From: an uncultured Clostridia bacterium
GTDB taxonomy: Bacteria; Bacillota; Clostridia; Lachnospirales; Anaerotignaceae
Length of the DNA stretch: 64,000 bases
Direction of reading: 5' to 3'
NCBI GenBank assembly: GCA_902477755.1
Contig: CABSIK010000004.1
Location: forward strand, 186,001 to 250,000
Each line of letters opens with the position of its first letter. The first letter of the stretch is position 1. Of the stretch, positions 42,361 to 50,010 are shown piece after piece. Position numbers and translations under genes: made by a program. Below the pieces are notes generated by a model, which ran no database searches, was not told the DNA's origin, and saw only the letters and a program-made list of their open reading frames with translations.

Positions 42361-42426
42361 TTGCGCCTACCATTTTGGTATGATATACTGTCCTCAGAAA
42401 TAATACCCCCCTAGGGGGGAGGGTGT
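42361..42426 (+). promoter_or_regulatory. Copper-responsive promoter and CsoR operator
   Basis: TTGCGC (42361-42366), 17 bases, TATACT (42384-42389) form the promoter. About 10 bases downstream of the start point lies a perfect 14-base palindrome of six C, TA and six G (42406-42419), flanked by TA and AGGGTG, which is the G/C-tract operator recognised by CsoR. Bound CsoR would block the csoR-copA transcript until Cu(I) releases it. Confidence 0.85.
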
Positions 42427-42451
42427 AGAGAAGAAGGAAAGGTGTGGTAAC

Positions 42452-42715
42452 ATGCGTGCAGATAAAGATAAAATTACGAAACTGCTGAAAACAGCCAGAG
42501 GACAGCTGGATGGGATTTTGAAAATGGTAGAGGACAATCGCTATTGTATGGATATTTCCCAACAGCTTATGGCAGTGGAAGCCATTCTCAACAAAGCAAA
42601 TAAAGAAATTTTGACAGCCCACTTGAAGGGCTGCGTGGTGGCAGCCACCACCGATGCCGAAAAAGAAGAAAAGGTTGACGAACTGGTGGCTATGCTGGGC
42701 AAGATACTGAAATAA
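42452..42715 (+). CDS. csoR: Copper-sensing repressor CsoR
   Basis: An 87-residue all-helical repressor of the DUF156/CsoR-RcnR family. The Cu(I) ligands form the Cys-His-Cys pattern: Cys in NRYCMDI, His and Cys in LTAHLKGCV. The family-typical RARGQLDGI-like start is seen as TARGQLDGILKMVED. It is the first gene of the operon and its operator lies in the leader. copA follows after 12 bases. Confidence 0.94.
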   Translation: MRADKDKITKLLKTARGQLDGILKMVEDNRYCMDISQQLMAVEAILNKANKEILTAHLKGCVVAATTDAEKEEKVDELVAMLGKILK

Positions 42716-42727
42716 GGAGGAAATGCC

Positions 42728-45262
42728 ATGAAACAAAAATTTGACGTGACGGGTATGACCTGTTCTGCCTGCTCCGCCCATGTGGAGAAAAGCGTCAGCA
42801 AACTGGAAGGCGTCCAGTGTGTCAATGTAAATCTGCTCCAGAACAGTATGGTAGTGGAGTATGACGATCACGCCCTTGGCACCACAGATATCATCCATGC
42901 GGTGGAAAGCGGCGGTTATGGGGCATCGGTGCAGGGTGAAACCAAAACGCAGGAAGCGCCGAAAAATGTGGCGGCAGAGGAAATGCACCATATGAAACGG
43001 CGGCTCATTGCATCTTTTTGTTTTCTGATTCCCTTGTTCTATATCTCCATGGGACATATGATGGGAGCGCCATTGCCTGCCATTTTGCTGGGGGACGAAA
43101 ATGTCATGATTTTCGCTTTGACACAGCTGTTCTTGACCATTCCCGTCCTCATCATCAACAAAAAATATTATGTGGTTGGTTTCAAGGCTTTGTGGAATCG
43201 CGCACCCAATATGGATTCCCTCATTGCGTTGGGTTCTGCGGCGTCAGTGGTTTACAGTGTGTTTGCCATTTATTCCATGGCTTACGCTATGGGGCATGGG
43301 GATTTGATGACAGCCCATCATTATGGTATGGAGCTGTATTTTGAATCCGCTGCCATGATTTTGACCCTCATTACCGTGGGAAAATATATGGAAACCCGTT
43401 CCAAAGGGAAAACTTCCGAAGCCATCAGCAAGCTCATGGACTTGGCGCCCAAAACAGCTACCGTCCTGCGAAATGGCGTGGAACAGGAAATTCCTGTGGA
43501 AGAAGTGGTGACAGGGGATACTATCATCGTCAAACCGGGACAGCGGATTCCCGTGGACGGTAAAATCAGCGAAGGCTTTTCCGCTGTGGATGAAAGTGCC
43601 ATCACTGGGGAAAGCATCCCTGTGGAAAAACAGGTGGGAGATACGGTCATTGGCGCAACGGTGAACAAAAGCGGTTATTTCCGCATGACAGCCACAAGAG
43701 TCGGCAAAGATACCACTTTATCCCAGATTATCGCATTGGTGGAAGAAGCTGGGGCGTCCAAAGCGCCTATTGCAAAACTGGCAGATAAAGTCAGCGGTGT
43801 ATTTGTACCTGTAGTTATTACCATTGCCATTCTGGCGGCAGTCATCTGGTTTGTGGCTGGCAATCAGCCTTTCTCCTTTGCTTTGTCCATCGGCATTGCG
43901 GTGCTTGTCATTTCCTGCCCCTGCGCTTTGGGTCTGGCGACACCTACGGCAATCATGGTGGGAACAGGCAAAGGCGCCGAATACGGTATTCTGGTAAAAT
44001 CTGCTGAAAGTCTGGAAATTGCCCATCAGGTGCAGACGGTGGTGCTGGATAAAACAGGGACTTTGACAGAAGGCAAGCCCGTTGTTACCGATGTAGTACT
44101 GGCAAAAGGCATCCTGCGGAACCGTCTGCTGAAACAGGTGGCGGCAGTGGAAGCCCTTTCGGAGCATCCCTTAGCAGAAGCCATCGTTGCCTATGCCAAA
44201 GAAAAAGAAGTGCCCTTTGAAAAGGCGGAAAACCTCACCGCAACAGCAGGTCAGGGCGTGGAAGCCGATGTGGCAGGAAAACATATTCTGGCTGGGAATC
44301 TGAAAATGATGCAGGAAAGAGGCATCCAGCTGGGAGAATGGGAAGAAAAAGCCGTGGAACTGGCAGAAGCAGGGAAAACCCCTCTGTTCTTTGCGGAAAA
44401 CGAAACATTTCTGGGCATTGTGGCGCTGGCAGATACGTTGAAGCCTACCAGCAAAGCGGCAGTGGATGCTTTTCATCAGATGGGCATTGAAGTGGTCATG
44501 CTCACAGGGGACAATAAGCGGACAGCACAAGCCATTGCCAAGGAATTGGATATACAGGTCATTGCGGAAGTTTTGCCTCAGGATAAGGAACGGGAAGTGC
44601 GCCGTTTGCAGGAACAGGGCAAAAAAGTTGCCATGATTGGTGACGGCATCAACGACGCTCCTGCTCTTATGCGTGCGGACGTAGGCGTTGCCATCGGCGC
44701 AGGTACAGACGTTGCTATGGAATCGGCTGATATTATCTTAATGAAAAGCGACTTGATGGATGCGGTGACAGCTATCGAACTGAGCCACGCCACCATCCGC
44801 AATATCAAAGAAAATCTGTTCTGGGCATTTTTCTATAATGCCTGCGGTATCCCTCTGGCGGCTGGGGTGTTCTATCCTTTCTTGGAATGGAAACTGAATC
44901 CCATGTTTGCGGCGGCGGCTATGAGTTTCAGCTCTGCTTTTGTGGTGGGGAACGCCCTCAGACTGCGGCTGTTCCGCCCGAAATACGCTAAGACAACAAC
45001 GGCTTTGCCGAAAGAAGATATACAGAAAGAATCAAATCATAAGGAGGAAATTGGTATGAAAAAAGTATTGAAAATCGAAGGTATGATGTGTGGTCATTGC
45101 ACAGGCAGAGTGGAAAAAGCCCTCAACGATCTGGAAGGTGTAACAGCGGAAGTAAGTCTGGAAGGCAAAAGCGCAACGGTGACACTGTCCAAGGATGTCA
45201 GCGATGAAACACTGGTGCAGACTGTCACAGACGCAGGCTACGAAGTGGTAGATATTCAGTAA
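42728..45262 (+). CDS. copA: Copper-exporting P-type ATPase CopA fused in frame to a CopZ domain
   Basis: An 844-residue P1B-type ATPase. N-terminal metal-binding domain: GMTCSACSAHVEK (residues 9-21). Eight membrane helices follow, with the actuator TGES, the transport motif SCPCALGLATPTA (CPC near residue 396), DKTGTLTEG (phosphorylated Asp) and GDGINDAPAL. After the last helix pair a linker of about 25 polar residues leads without a stop into a second HMA domain, residues 777-844, with GMMCGHCTGRVEKAL. CopZ is usually a separate gene here. A perfect AAGGAGG (45041-45047) precedes Met777, so CopZ can still be made alone. RBS AAGGAGG. Confidence 0.94.
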   Translation: MKQKFDVTGMTCSACSAHVEKSVSKLEGVQCVNVNLLQNSMVVEYDDHALGTTDIIHAVESGGYGASVQGETKTQEAPKNVAAEEMHHMKRRLIASFCFLIPLFYISMGHMMGAPLPAILLGDENVMIFALTQLFLTIPVLIINKKYYVVGFKALWNRAPNMDSLIALGSAASVVYSVFAIYSMAYAMGHGDLMTAHHYGMELYFESAAMILTLITVGKYMETRSKGKTSEAISKLMDLAPKTATVLRNGVEQEIPVEEVVTGDTIIVKPGQRIPVDGKISEGFSAVDESAITGESIPVEKQVGDTVIGATVNKSGYFRMTATRVGKDTTLSQIIALVEEAGASKAPIAKLADKVSGVFVPVVITIAILAAVIWFVAGNQPFSFALSIGIAVLVISCPCALGLATPTAIMVGTGKGAEYGILVKSAESLEIAHQVQTVVLDKTGTLTEGKPVVTDVVLAKGILRNRLLKQVAAVEALSEHPLAEAIVAYAKEKEVPFEKAENLTATAGQGVEADVAGKHILAGNLKMMQERGIQLGEWEEKAVELAEAGKTPLFFAENETFLGIVALADTLKPTSKAAVDAFHQMGIEVVMLTGDNKRTAQAIAKELDIQVIAEVLPQDKEREVRRLQEQGKKVAMIGDGINDAPALMRADVGVAIGAGTDVAMESADIILMKSDLMDAVTAIELSHATIRNIKENLFWAFFYNACGIPLAAGVFYPFLEWKLNPMFAAAAMSFSSAFVVGNALRLRLFRPKYAKTTTALPKEDIQKESNHKEEIGMKKVLKIEGMMCGHCTGRVEKALNDLEGVTAEVSLEGKSATVTLSKDVSDETLVQTVTDAGYEVVDIQ
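45056..45262 (+). CDS. copZ: CopZ copper chaperone from an internal start within copA
   Basis: ATG 45056 lies eight bases after AAGGAGG and in the same frame as copA. It would give a 68-residue CopZ-like HMA protein with MKKVLKIEGMMCGHC and the ferredoxin-like beta-alpha-beta fold of a soluble Cu(I) chaperone. The base sequence just before the binding site, TCATAAGGAGG, contains a TAA in another frame, which may be the remains of the original copA stop. Whether free CopZ, only the fusion, or both are produced cannot be decided from sequence. Confidence 0.65.
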   Translation: MKKVLKIEGMMCGHCTGRVEKALNDLEGVTAEVSLEGKSATVTLSKDVSDETLVQTVTDAGYEVVDIQ

Positions 45263-45300
45263 TGAAAAAAGGAAATCTTCTGATTTTAGAAGATTTCCTT
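45263..45300 (+). terminator. Terminator of the copper operon
   Basis: GGAAATCTTCT-GATTTT-AGAAGATTTCC, an 11-bp perfect stem preceded by an A-run and followed by TT. Repeat copy B begins directly behind it. Confidence 0.85.
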
Positions 45301-45420
45301 AGGGGCATCTTCATAAGAAAACAAAGAAAGCCGAAATCCTTATCATGATAAAGGATTTCGGCTTTCTTATGATATTGAGATTTTATTTGATATGTTTTCT
45401 TAAGGGGAAGTTGCTTTTTT
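45299..45420. repeat. Repeat element copy B, directly after a terminator
   Basis: Begins TTAGGGGCATC, then TCTTCATAAGAAAACA (45308-45323), the inner hairpin AAAGCCGAAATCCTT/AAGGATTTCGGCTTT (45324-45367), and ends TGTTTTCTTAAGGGGAAG plus TTGCTTTTTT (45393-45420). Unlike copy C it lacks the segment between two TGTTTTCTT motifs, as if deleted by recombination. Its end touches the stop of the convergent gene. Confidence 0.82.
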
Positions 45421-45842
45421 TATATGCTTTCTTTTTTATGGAGAAAATACAGGCAGAGAATCCCTTCCAGCAGAAGCAGGCAGGGAACCATGATTTCCAG
45501 ATAAAGGAGTCCTGTCAGTCCGTAATAGGCAGGCACAAACAGCAGGGACAGAACAAAGGCGACGCTGTCCACATTTCCAAAGGAAATTTCCAGATAGGAA
45601 ACACAAAGACTGGCAAAAAACATCAATGAAAAAATGGCGTAGAATTTCAGCCAGAAAGTATTTTGCCGAAAACGGAACAGCAGATAAAAACACAGCCCTA
45701 CATAAAGAAAACTGAACCCCACACCCAAGAAAGATGGTGCAGCATTATAGAAGCAGTCTATGAAGTTGCAGATGTAAGCCAGTATGTGTATGGGAACCAA
45801 TGGCAAAAGGGGATACCAAGGCTGTCTGCGAAGTTTTTCCAT
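45420..45842 (-). CDS. Membrane protein of unknown function, 140 aa
   Basis: From ATG 45842, with AAAGGAAG upstream, the product has 140 residues and four membrane helices (PLLPLVPIHILAYICNFI, LGVGFSFLYVGLCFYLLF, FYAIFSLMFFASLCVSYL and LLYLEIMVPCLLLLEGILC), with short loops. Helices are rich in Phe, Leu and Cys. The reading frame extends 28 codons further upstream, but without a ribosome-binding site. I do not recognise the family. Its stop codon TAA coincides with the end of repeat copy B. Confidence 0.65.
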   Translation of the reverse strand: MEKLRRQPWYPLLPLVPIHILAYICNFIDCFYNAAPSFLGVGFSFLYVGLCFYLLFRFRQNTFWLKFYAIFSLMFFASLCVSYLEISFGNVDSVAFVLSLLFVPAYYGLTGLLYLEIMVPCLLLLEGILCLYFLHKKESI

Positions 45843-45931
45843 AAAATGCACTTCCTTTCCGAAATAAATGTCTGACATATAAGAATAGTGTACGGAAGTA
45901 AAAAGATGGCTGTCAATGGGAATCATGCATC

Positions 45932-45979
45932 AAAAAAAGCCTATATTTTCGGCAATGAGCTGAAAATATAGGCTTTTTG
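45932..45979. terminator. Terminator of the alkD gene
   Basis: AAAGCCTATATTTTC and GAAAATATAGGCTTT, a 15-bp stem flanked by A- and T-runs and usable from both sides. Confidence 0.88.
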
Positions 45980-45982
45980 TCT

Positions 45983-46702
45983 TTATGAGAGCAGGCTTTT
46001 CAGATAGGCTTTGTCCTCATCAGAAACCCGTCTGGATTCCCGTGCCTTCTGTACGAATTTGCGGAACACCCAAGGGTCTAAATTGGCGGCAAGGACAGCT
46101 TTTTTGGTTTCCGCAGGGAATTTCACCCATGCTTCTGCCAGAAGCCATGCCTGCGCCATGCGGACATAATAAAAGTCTGCGTCCACTGCCAGTGTACGGG
46201 ACAGAACGGTGTTGATGGTGGTGGGTGTCAGATAGTGCCCCAGCATGATGATAAGCCCTACCCGTACTGTCCATGGATTCAGGGAGGAAAGATATACGGC
46301 GGTATAGCGGAAATAATGGGCTTTGTCGGCTTTATGGGACAATACTTTTTTTAGGGAGGAGCAGAAAGTATCGCAAATTGCCCAGTTTTCTGTCAGGAAT
46401 TTTGCCACTTCATCACTGTGGGGAAGAAAGTCTACATAAGGCAGTTCCGTTGCCACCAGTCCATAAAGGAGCCGTTCTTCGTGGTATGTTTTGCCGCAGA
46501 CTTCCAGAAATCCTTCAGGGTCTCCTTTTGCAATGGCTTTGGCTGTTTTCCGCAGGAAGGGCAGCCTGAGCCCAAGAGTGGGCAGTTCTGAAGCCAGTAG
46601 TTTTTCGTTAAAAATACGGTAGGTTTCGTCTGTCTCCTGCTTCAATGCAGTAAGAAAATCATCATAGGTTTCCGGTGTCCAGCGCTCCGGCATCGCATAC
46701 AT
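45983..46702 (-). CDS. DNA alkylation repair protein (AlkD-like)
   Basis: A 239-residue HEAT-repeat protein. RLPFLRKTAKAIAKGDPEGF, WAICDTFCSSLKKV (with the conserved Trp-Asp pair of AlkD) and DFYYVRMAQAWLLAEAWVKF identify the family, which excises N3- and N7-alkylated purines without base flipping. The start at 46702 follows AGGAAGTG. It is a single gene. Confidence 0.92.
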   Translation of the reverse strand: MYAMPERWTPETYDDFLTALKQETDETYRIFNEKLLASELPTLGLRLPFLRKTAKAIAKGDPEGFLEVCGKTYHEERLLYGLVATELPYVDFLPHSDEVAKFLTENWAICDTFCSSLKKVLSHKADKAHYFRYTAVYLSSLNPWTVRVGLIIMLGHYLTPTTINTVLSRTLAVDADFYYVRMAQAWLLAEAWVKFPAETKKAVLAANLDPWVFRKFVQKARESRRVSDEDKAYLKSLLS

Positions 46703-46765
46703 AAAATCACTTCCTGTTTCTATAAATATGTAAAAATTTGGTTCAAAAATGCATTTTCAGACAGC

Positions 46766-46940
46766 AAAAAAGACGGCAGTTTGTTTTGGGGGGAACTGCC
46801 GCCTTCTTTGAAAGGGCTGTCATTGTCGATACATGAAAAACGGAATTGGGGGGAGTTTTCCATGTACGGAGGGACAATGACATGAAGAGATGAAAAGTTT
46901 GATTCAATACGCAAAACCGCCAGGAGAGGGCGATTTTACG
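46766..46940 (-). ncRNA. Candidate small regulatory RNA with C/U-rich loops
   Basis: In the 426-base gap 46703-47128, read on the minus strand, three hairpins follow one another: AAAATCGCC-CTCTCCT-GGCGGTTTT (46937-46913); a long stem with arms TGTCATTGTC and GACAATGACA (46882-46818), loop TCCCCCCAATTCC and a CCCTCCG bulge; and GGCGGCAGTT-CCCCCCAAAACA-AACTGCCGTC followed by TTTTTT (to 46767), a full terminator. Every unpaired loop has UCCC- or CCUCC-type sequence that could pair with Shine-Dalgarno sites. No clear -10/-35 was found, so the 5' end is uncertain. Confidence 0.5.
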
Positions 46941-46959
46941 CAGAAACAAGCATTTTTGA

Positions 46960-46984
46960 TATACAGGTGTATGATGCCTGTATA
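46960..46984. promoter_or_regulatory. Palindrome between the candidate sRNA and the MntR-like gene
   Basis: TATACAGG and CCTGTATA, a perfect 8-bp inverted repeat with a nine-base spacer. It may be an operator for the MntR-like regulator encoded downstream or for the divergent RNA. Confidence 0.4.
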
Positions 46985-47070
46985 CGTATCTTTATGATGC
47001 AATATTTTCCGTAAATTGTCAATGGAAAGTGTAAAATTTTTTGAGAAAAGCGAAAGTTTTGTATTTGCAG

Positions 47071-47099
47071 TTGTAACTTTGGGGAAACTCTGTTACCAT
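47071..47099 (+). promoter_or_regulatory. Promoter of the MntR-like regulator gene
   Basis: TTGTAA (47071-47076), 17 bases, TACCAT (47094-47099). AACTTTGGGG occurs twice, within the spacer (47075) and overlapping the ribosome-binding site (47112). Confidence 0.5.
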
Positions 47100-47128
47100 A
47101 GAAAAAAGCTGAACTTTGGGGTGAGAGA

Positions 47129-47524
47129 ATGATCAAAACAAGAGAATCCATGGAAAATTACCTGGAAACCATATATATTTTGCAGCAGAAAACAGGCTAC
47201 GTCCGTGCCATTGACATTGCCACAGAACTGGGTTTCAGTAAGCCCAGTGTCAGCAATGCCATGAAAAAACTACGGGCAGAGGGATACATTACCGTTACAG
47301 ACCGCAGTAAGATCACTTTGACAGAAGCAGGTGAAAAAGTTGCCACAGCCACTTATGAGCGGCATTGTGTCATTGCCGCATCTCTTATGCGCATTGGTGT
47401 TTCGGAAAAAACAGCACTGGAGGATGCCTGTCGCATGGAGCATATCATCAGCGAGGAAACCTTCGCCTGCATGAAGCGGCACCATGAAGAAAGCCTGCAT
47501 GAAATCCAGCAAAAAGAATCTTAA
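47129..47524 (+). CDS. DtxR/MntR family metal-dependent regulator
   Basis: A 131-residue repressor without the SH3-like third domain, as in MntR. The N-terminal winged helix includes SMENYLETIYILQQKTGYVR, AIDIATELGFSKPSVSNAMK and the wing DRSKITLTEAG. The metal ligands expected for MntR are in place: Glu in YLETIY, His in YERHCVI, and Glu/His in CRMEHIISEE. Which metal it senses, Mn or Fe, cannot be told. No transporter gene is adjacent; targets lie elsewhere. GGGGTGAG precedes the start. Confidence 0.9.
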   Translation: MIKTRESMENYLETIYILQQKTGYVRAIDIATELGFSKPSVSNAMKKLRAEGYITVTDRSKITLTEAGEKVATATYERHCVIAASLMRIGVSEKTALEDACRMEHIISEETFACMKRHHEESLHEIQQKES

Positions 47525-47528
47525 GATA

Positions 47529-47569
47529 GAAAAAGCGTTCCGCGGAGATTTTCGCAGAACGCTTTTTTT
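47529..47569. terminator. Terminator between the regulator and the deacetylase gene
   Basis: AAAAGCGTTCCGCG and CGCAGAACGCTTTT with flanking A- and T-runs; acts on both convergent transcripts. Confidence 0.88.
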
Positions 47570-47578
47570 ATGCATTGT

Positions 47579-49045
47579 TTAGTTGAAATAAGAATAGCCG
47601 TAAAGTTTTCCAGCTTTCGGTGTTTCCTTGTGTTTGTACTGAATCAGTTCGGAAACGGTCACTAGCTGATAACCCTGTTCCTGAAGCATAGGCACCAGTT
47701 TTGCTGTTGCTTGGGCGGTGGTGTCATAGATGCCGTGCATGAGGATGACTTTGCCGTCCAGATTGCCTGCGGCTTTTACTTCCTTCATGATACTGTCCAC
47801 ATTCCGTGTTTTCCAGTCTAAGGTGTCAACAGACCATGTGACGATGGGCAGGGGAATATTTGCCTGTACGGTGGCGTTTGTGTTGCCGTAAGGAGGACGG
47901 AAGGAAGTGGGTGTCACGCCTGCTTTGGCAAAGGCTGCATTGACCTGTTTCACATCTGCCTGAATCTGTGCCGCAGTGAGTTTTTTGAAATCCTTGTGGT
48001 CATAGGAATGACTGCCTACTTCACAGCCCAGTGCCGCTTCTCGTTTTACCACATCAGGATATTTTTCTACACGATAGCCCACATCGTAGAAGGTAGCCAC
48101 TGCGTTGTATTTTTCCAATACATCCAAAATAGCGTTGGTGGCTGTGGGAGAAGGCCCGTCATCATAAGTCAGTGCCACCATGGGTTTGTTGGGGTCAATG
48201 ACCCGTCCTGTTTCTTCGGGGGTTTCCTCAGGCTGTGCAGGTTCTTCCGCAACAGGAGGGATGATTTCCTCGGGGTCTGTCAGGAAGGAGCCTTTGAACA
48301 CCTCTCTGGGGATTACCAGACGGATGGCGCCGCAGCTGCCGGGGAGGATCTCGTATTTGTCAATGTAGAAGATGACACTGTCATCTGTCAAAGAAAATGT
48401 GCTGAACACATCACTTTCTGGTGCCAGCAGGGCTTTGTAATTGCCAAAAAGCTGTTTGCCGTAGGTTTCATGCTTCTGGAAGTAATCCAAGGCATAAGCG
48501 GATGCTTTCTCACGGTAGGAATCCCGGAAAATATCAGCGGCTGTCAGGGCTTTGCCTGTTGCAGTATCAAAGAGATAAGTACTCCAAGACGCTGGTTCTG
48601 TATAGGCACCGTCTATTTTGCGTGTTTCCAGAAATGATATACTGGCAATGTTGTCTTTTGTGATATAAGAATCATATCCAACAATAAGAGTGCCGATATG
48701 CTTGTCTGGTGTTTTTTCTTCAGCTTTTTCTTCTGCTGTTTTTGTGTAGGCGGTTTCAAAAGCATCCGCCTTTGTTTTCAGGGTTTTGATGATCTGCTCA
48801 TCCAAAGCTGCTTGATTTGTTACAGGATACTGCACAGCGTAGGAGAAGGGGTCTTTTGCACTGATGTATGTCTTTGCCTCGCCAAAGTGCTGGGTATCTT
48901 TGTGGGAATTGAAGTAGCTTTCCGCTTGGGCGGTAAGAGCTGCTGTGCGGCTGTCCGCAGCGGCGGCTTCCGTAAAGGAGCCGAAAGCGGACAGTGCCAG
49001 TAGGGTGCAGGCGGTGAAAGCTGCCAGAAATCTATGTTTTTTCAT
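47579..49045 (-). CDS. Secreted polysaccharide deacetylase with DUF3298-type domain (PdaC-like)
   Basis: A 488-residue exported protein. A signal peptide (FLAAFTACTLLALSAFGSF) is followed by a DUF4163/DUF3298-like region (residues ~60-260, with SFLETRKIDGAYTEPASWST), a Pro/Glu linker and a NodB/CE4 deacetylase domain. Deacetylase motifs are TYDDGP, HSYDH, RPPYGNTN, WSVDTLDWK and LMHG, so the metal-binding Asp-His-His is complete. The plan is that of Bacillus PdaC, which deacetylates peptidoglycan or chitin-like sugars. It follows the EFR1 gene after only four bases. Confidence 0.92.
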   Translation of the reverse strand: MKKHRFLAAFTACTLLALSAFGSFTEAAAADSRTAALTAQAESYFNSHKDTQHFGEAKTYISAKDPFSYAVQYPVTNQAALDEQIIKTLKTKADAFETAYTKTAEEKAEEKTPDKHIGTLIVGYDSYITKDNIASISFLETRKIDGAYTEPASWSTYLFDTATGKALTAADIFRDSYREKASAYALDYFQKHETYGKQLFGNYKALLAPESDVFSTFSLTDDSVIFYIDKYEILPGSCGAIRLVIPREVFKGSFLTDPEEIIPPVAEEPAQPEETPEETGRVIDPNKPMVALTYDDGPSPTATNAILDVLEKYNAVATFYDVGYRVEKYPDVVKREAALGCEVGSHSYDHKDFKKLTAAQIQADVKQVNAAFAKAGVTPTSFRPPYGNTNATVQANIPLPIVTWSVDTLDWKTRNVDSIMKEVKAAGNLDGKVILMHGIYDTTAQATAKLVPMLQEQGYQLVTVSELIQYKHKETPKAGKLYGYSYFN

Positions 49046-49049
49046 TGGA

Positions 49050-49826
49050 TCACTCCTTTTTGCGGTAATCGGGGTGCAGATAACGTCCTTTGTTTGCGGT
49101 GCGTCTGCCGTACTGGATGGCTTGTCTGGGACAATGCTGCAGGCAGGACATGCACATATAGCAATGGTCTTCTTCCCAAACAGGAACCCCTGCTGTCATT
49201 TCGATGCAGCCGGAAGGACAGACATAGGCGCAGATGCCGCAGCCGATGCAGTCCACAGTGGGATAGAAGGGTTTTGTTTTGGTGGCGAAACGGCGGAACA
49301 GGGGATTTACCACATTGCTGAGGAATGTGCCGCCTTTGCCTTTTTTCACCCGGAAGAAGTCTTTCCGTTCTAATTTCACTGCTCGCAGGATAAGCTGAAC
49401 CACTTCATCTGCCTGACGGAGCATCTGTCTTTGGGTTTCCGGTGAAGGCGCTTTGAACAGTACGGCATAGTTGTCCGGCATGATAACGGAATAGCCGCTG
49501 TCCAGAGAAAGATCGTTTGCTTCCAGAGAAGCCTCCAGAATGGAAATGGTTTCTCCGGCAGACTGGCCGCAGGTGCAGACAGCATAGGTATAAACATCTT
49601 CTTCATAATACAGTTCCAGTCGCTGGACAAACTGCTCTACCATCTGTGGGGGCGCCCAAGCATGGACAGGGAATACAAAGCCCAGTTTTTCCCCTTTTTT
49701 CAGGGTATATTCATAAGCATCCTCTCTGGTGGCTCTTGCCATGTCGATCATTTTTTCGCCAAGGCCTTCTGCCAGTTTTTTCGCTACATGATAAGAATTT
49801 CCGGTACCGGAAAAATAAAAAACCAT
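49050..49826 (-). CDS. EFR1 family ferredoxin-flavodoxin protein
   Basis: A 258-residue redox protein. The N-terminal flavodoxin-like domain has the FMN loop FYFSGTGNSYHVAKKLA; the C-terminal part carries two [4Fe-4S] motifs, CIGCGICAYVCPSGC and CYMCMSCLQHCP. EFR1 proteins are common in clostridia, with unknown electron partners. It is the first gene of a pair with the deacetylase, an odd combination. No clear RBS other than GGGGAGG, about 13 bases upstream. Confidence 0.92.
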   Translation of the reverse strand: MVFYFSGTGNSYHVAKKLAEGLGEKMIDMARATREDAYEYTLKKGEKLGFVFPVHAWAPPQMVEQFVQRLELYYEEDVYTYAVCTCGQSAGETISILEASLEANDLSLDSGYSVIMPDNYAVLFKAPSPETQRQMLRQADEVVQLILRAVKLERKDFFRVKKGKGGTFLSNVVNPLFRRFATKTKPFYPTVDCIGCGICAYVCPSGCIEMTAGVPVWEEDHCYMCMSCLQHCPRQAIQYGRRTANKGRYLHPDYRKKE

Positions 49827-49945
49827 ATATACAACCTCCCCGATCGGTATTGATTTTTTTTTAAGATGATACTATCATAACATATTTTCGGCTGGATAGT
49901 TTTGCGATTTTATTAAAGTTTTTCGTTATTTTTCGAAATAAATGC

Positions 49946-49986
49946 AGAAAAAAACCGTACTTCCCGAAGGAAGTACGGTTTTTCAT
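49946..49986. terminator. Terminator of the stalk-domain protein gene
   Basis: AAAACCGTACTTCC-CGA-AGGAAGTACGGTTTT, a 13-bp stem with flanking A- and T-runs; stops the minus-strand gene at 50011. Confidence 0.88.
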
Positions 49987-50010
49987 ATCTCCCAACGGGA
50001 GGAGGGGTCA

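Noticed and set aside
46720..46914. A 64-codon minus-strand ORF in the gap upstream of the MntR-like gene
   Set aside because: No RBS, and its length is explained by hairpin arms of the candidate RNA; kept as noncoding.
46703..47128. Plus-strand reading of the three hairpins as terminators for alkD
   Set aside because: alkD runs the other way, and on the plus strand the last hairpin lacks a good T-run; the T-run exists only on the minus strand.
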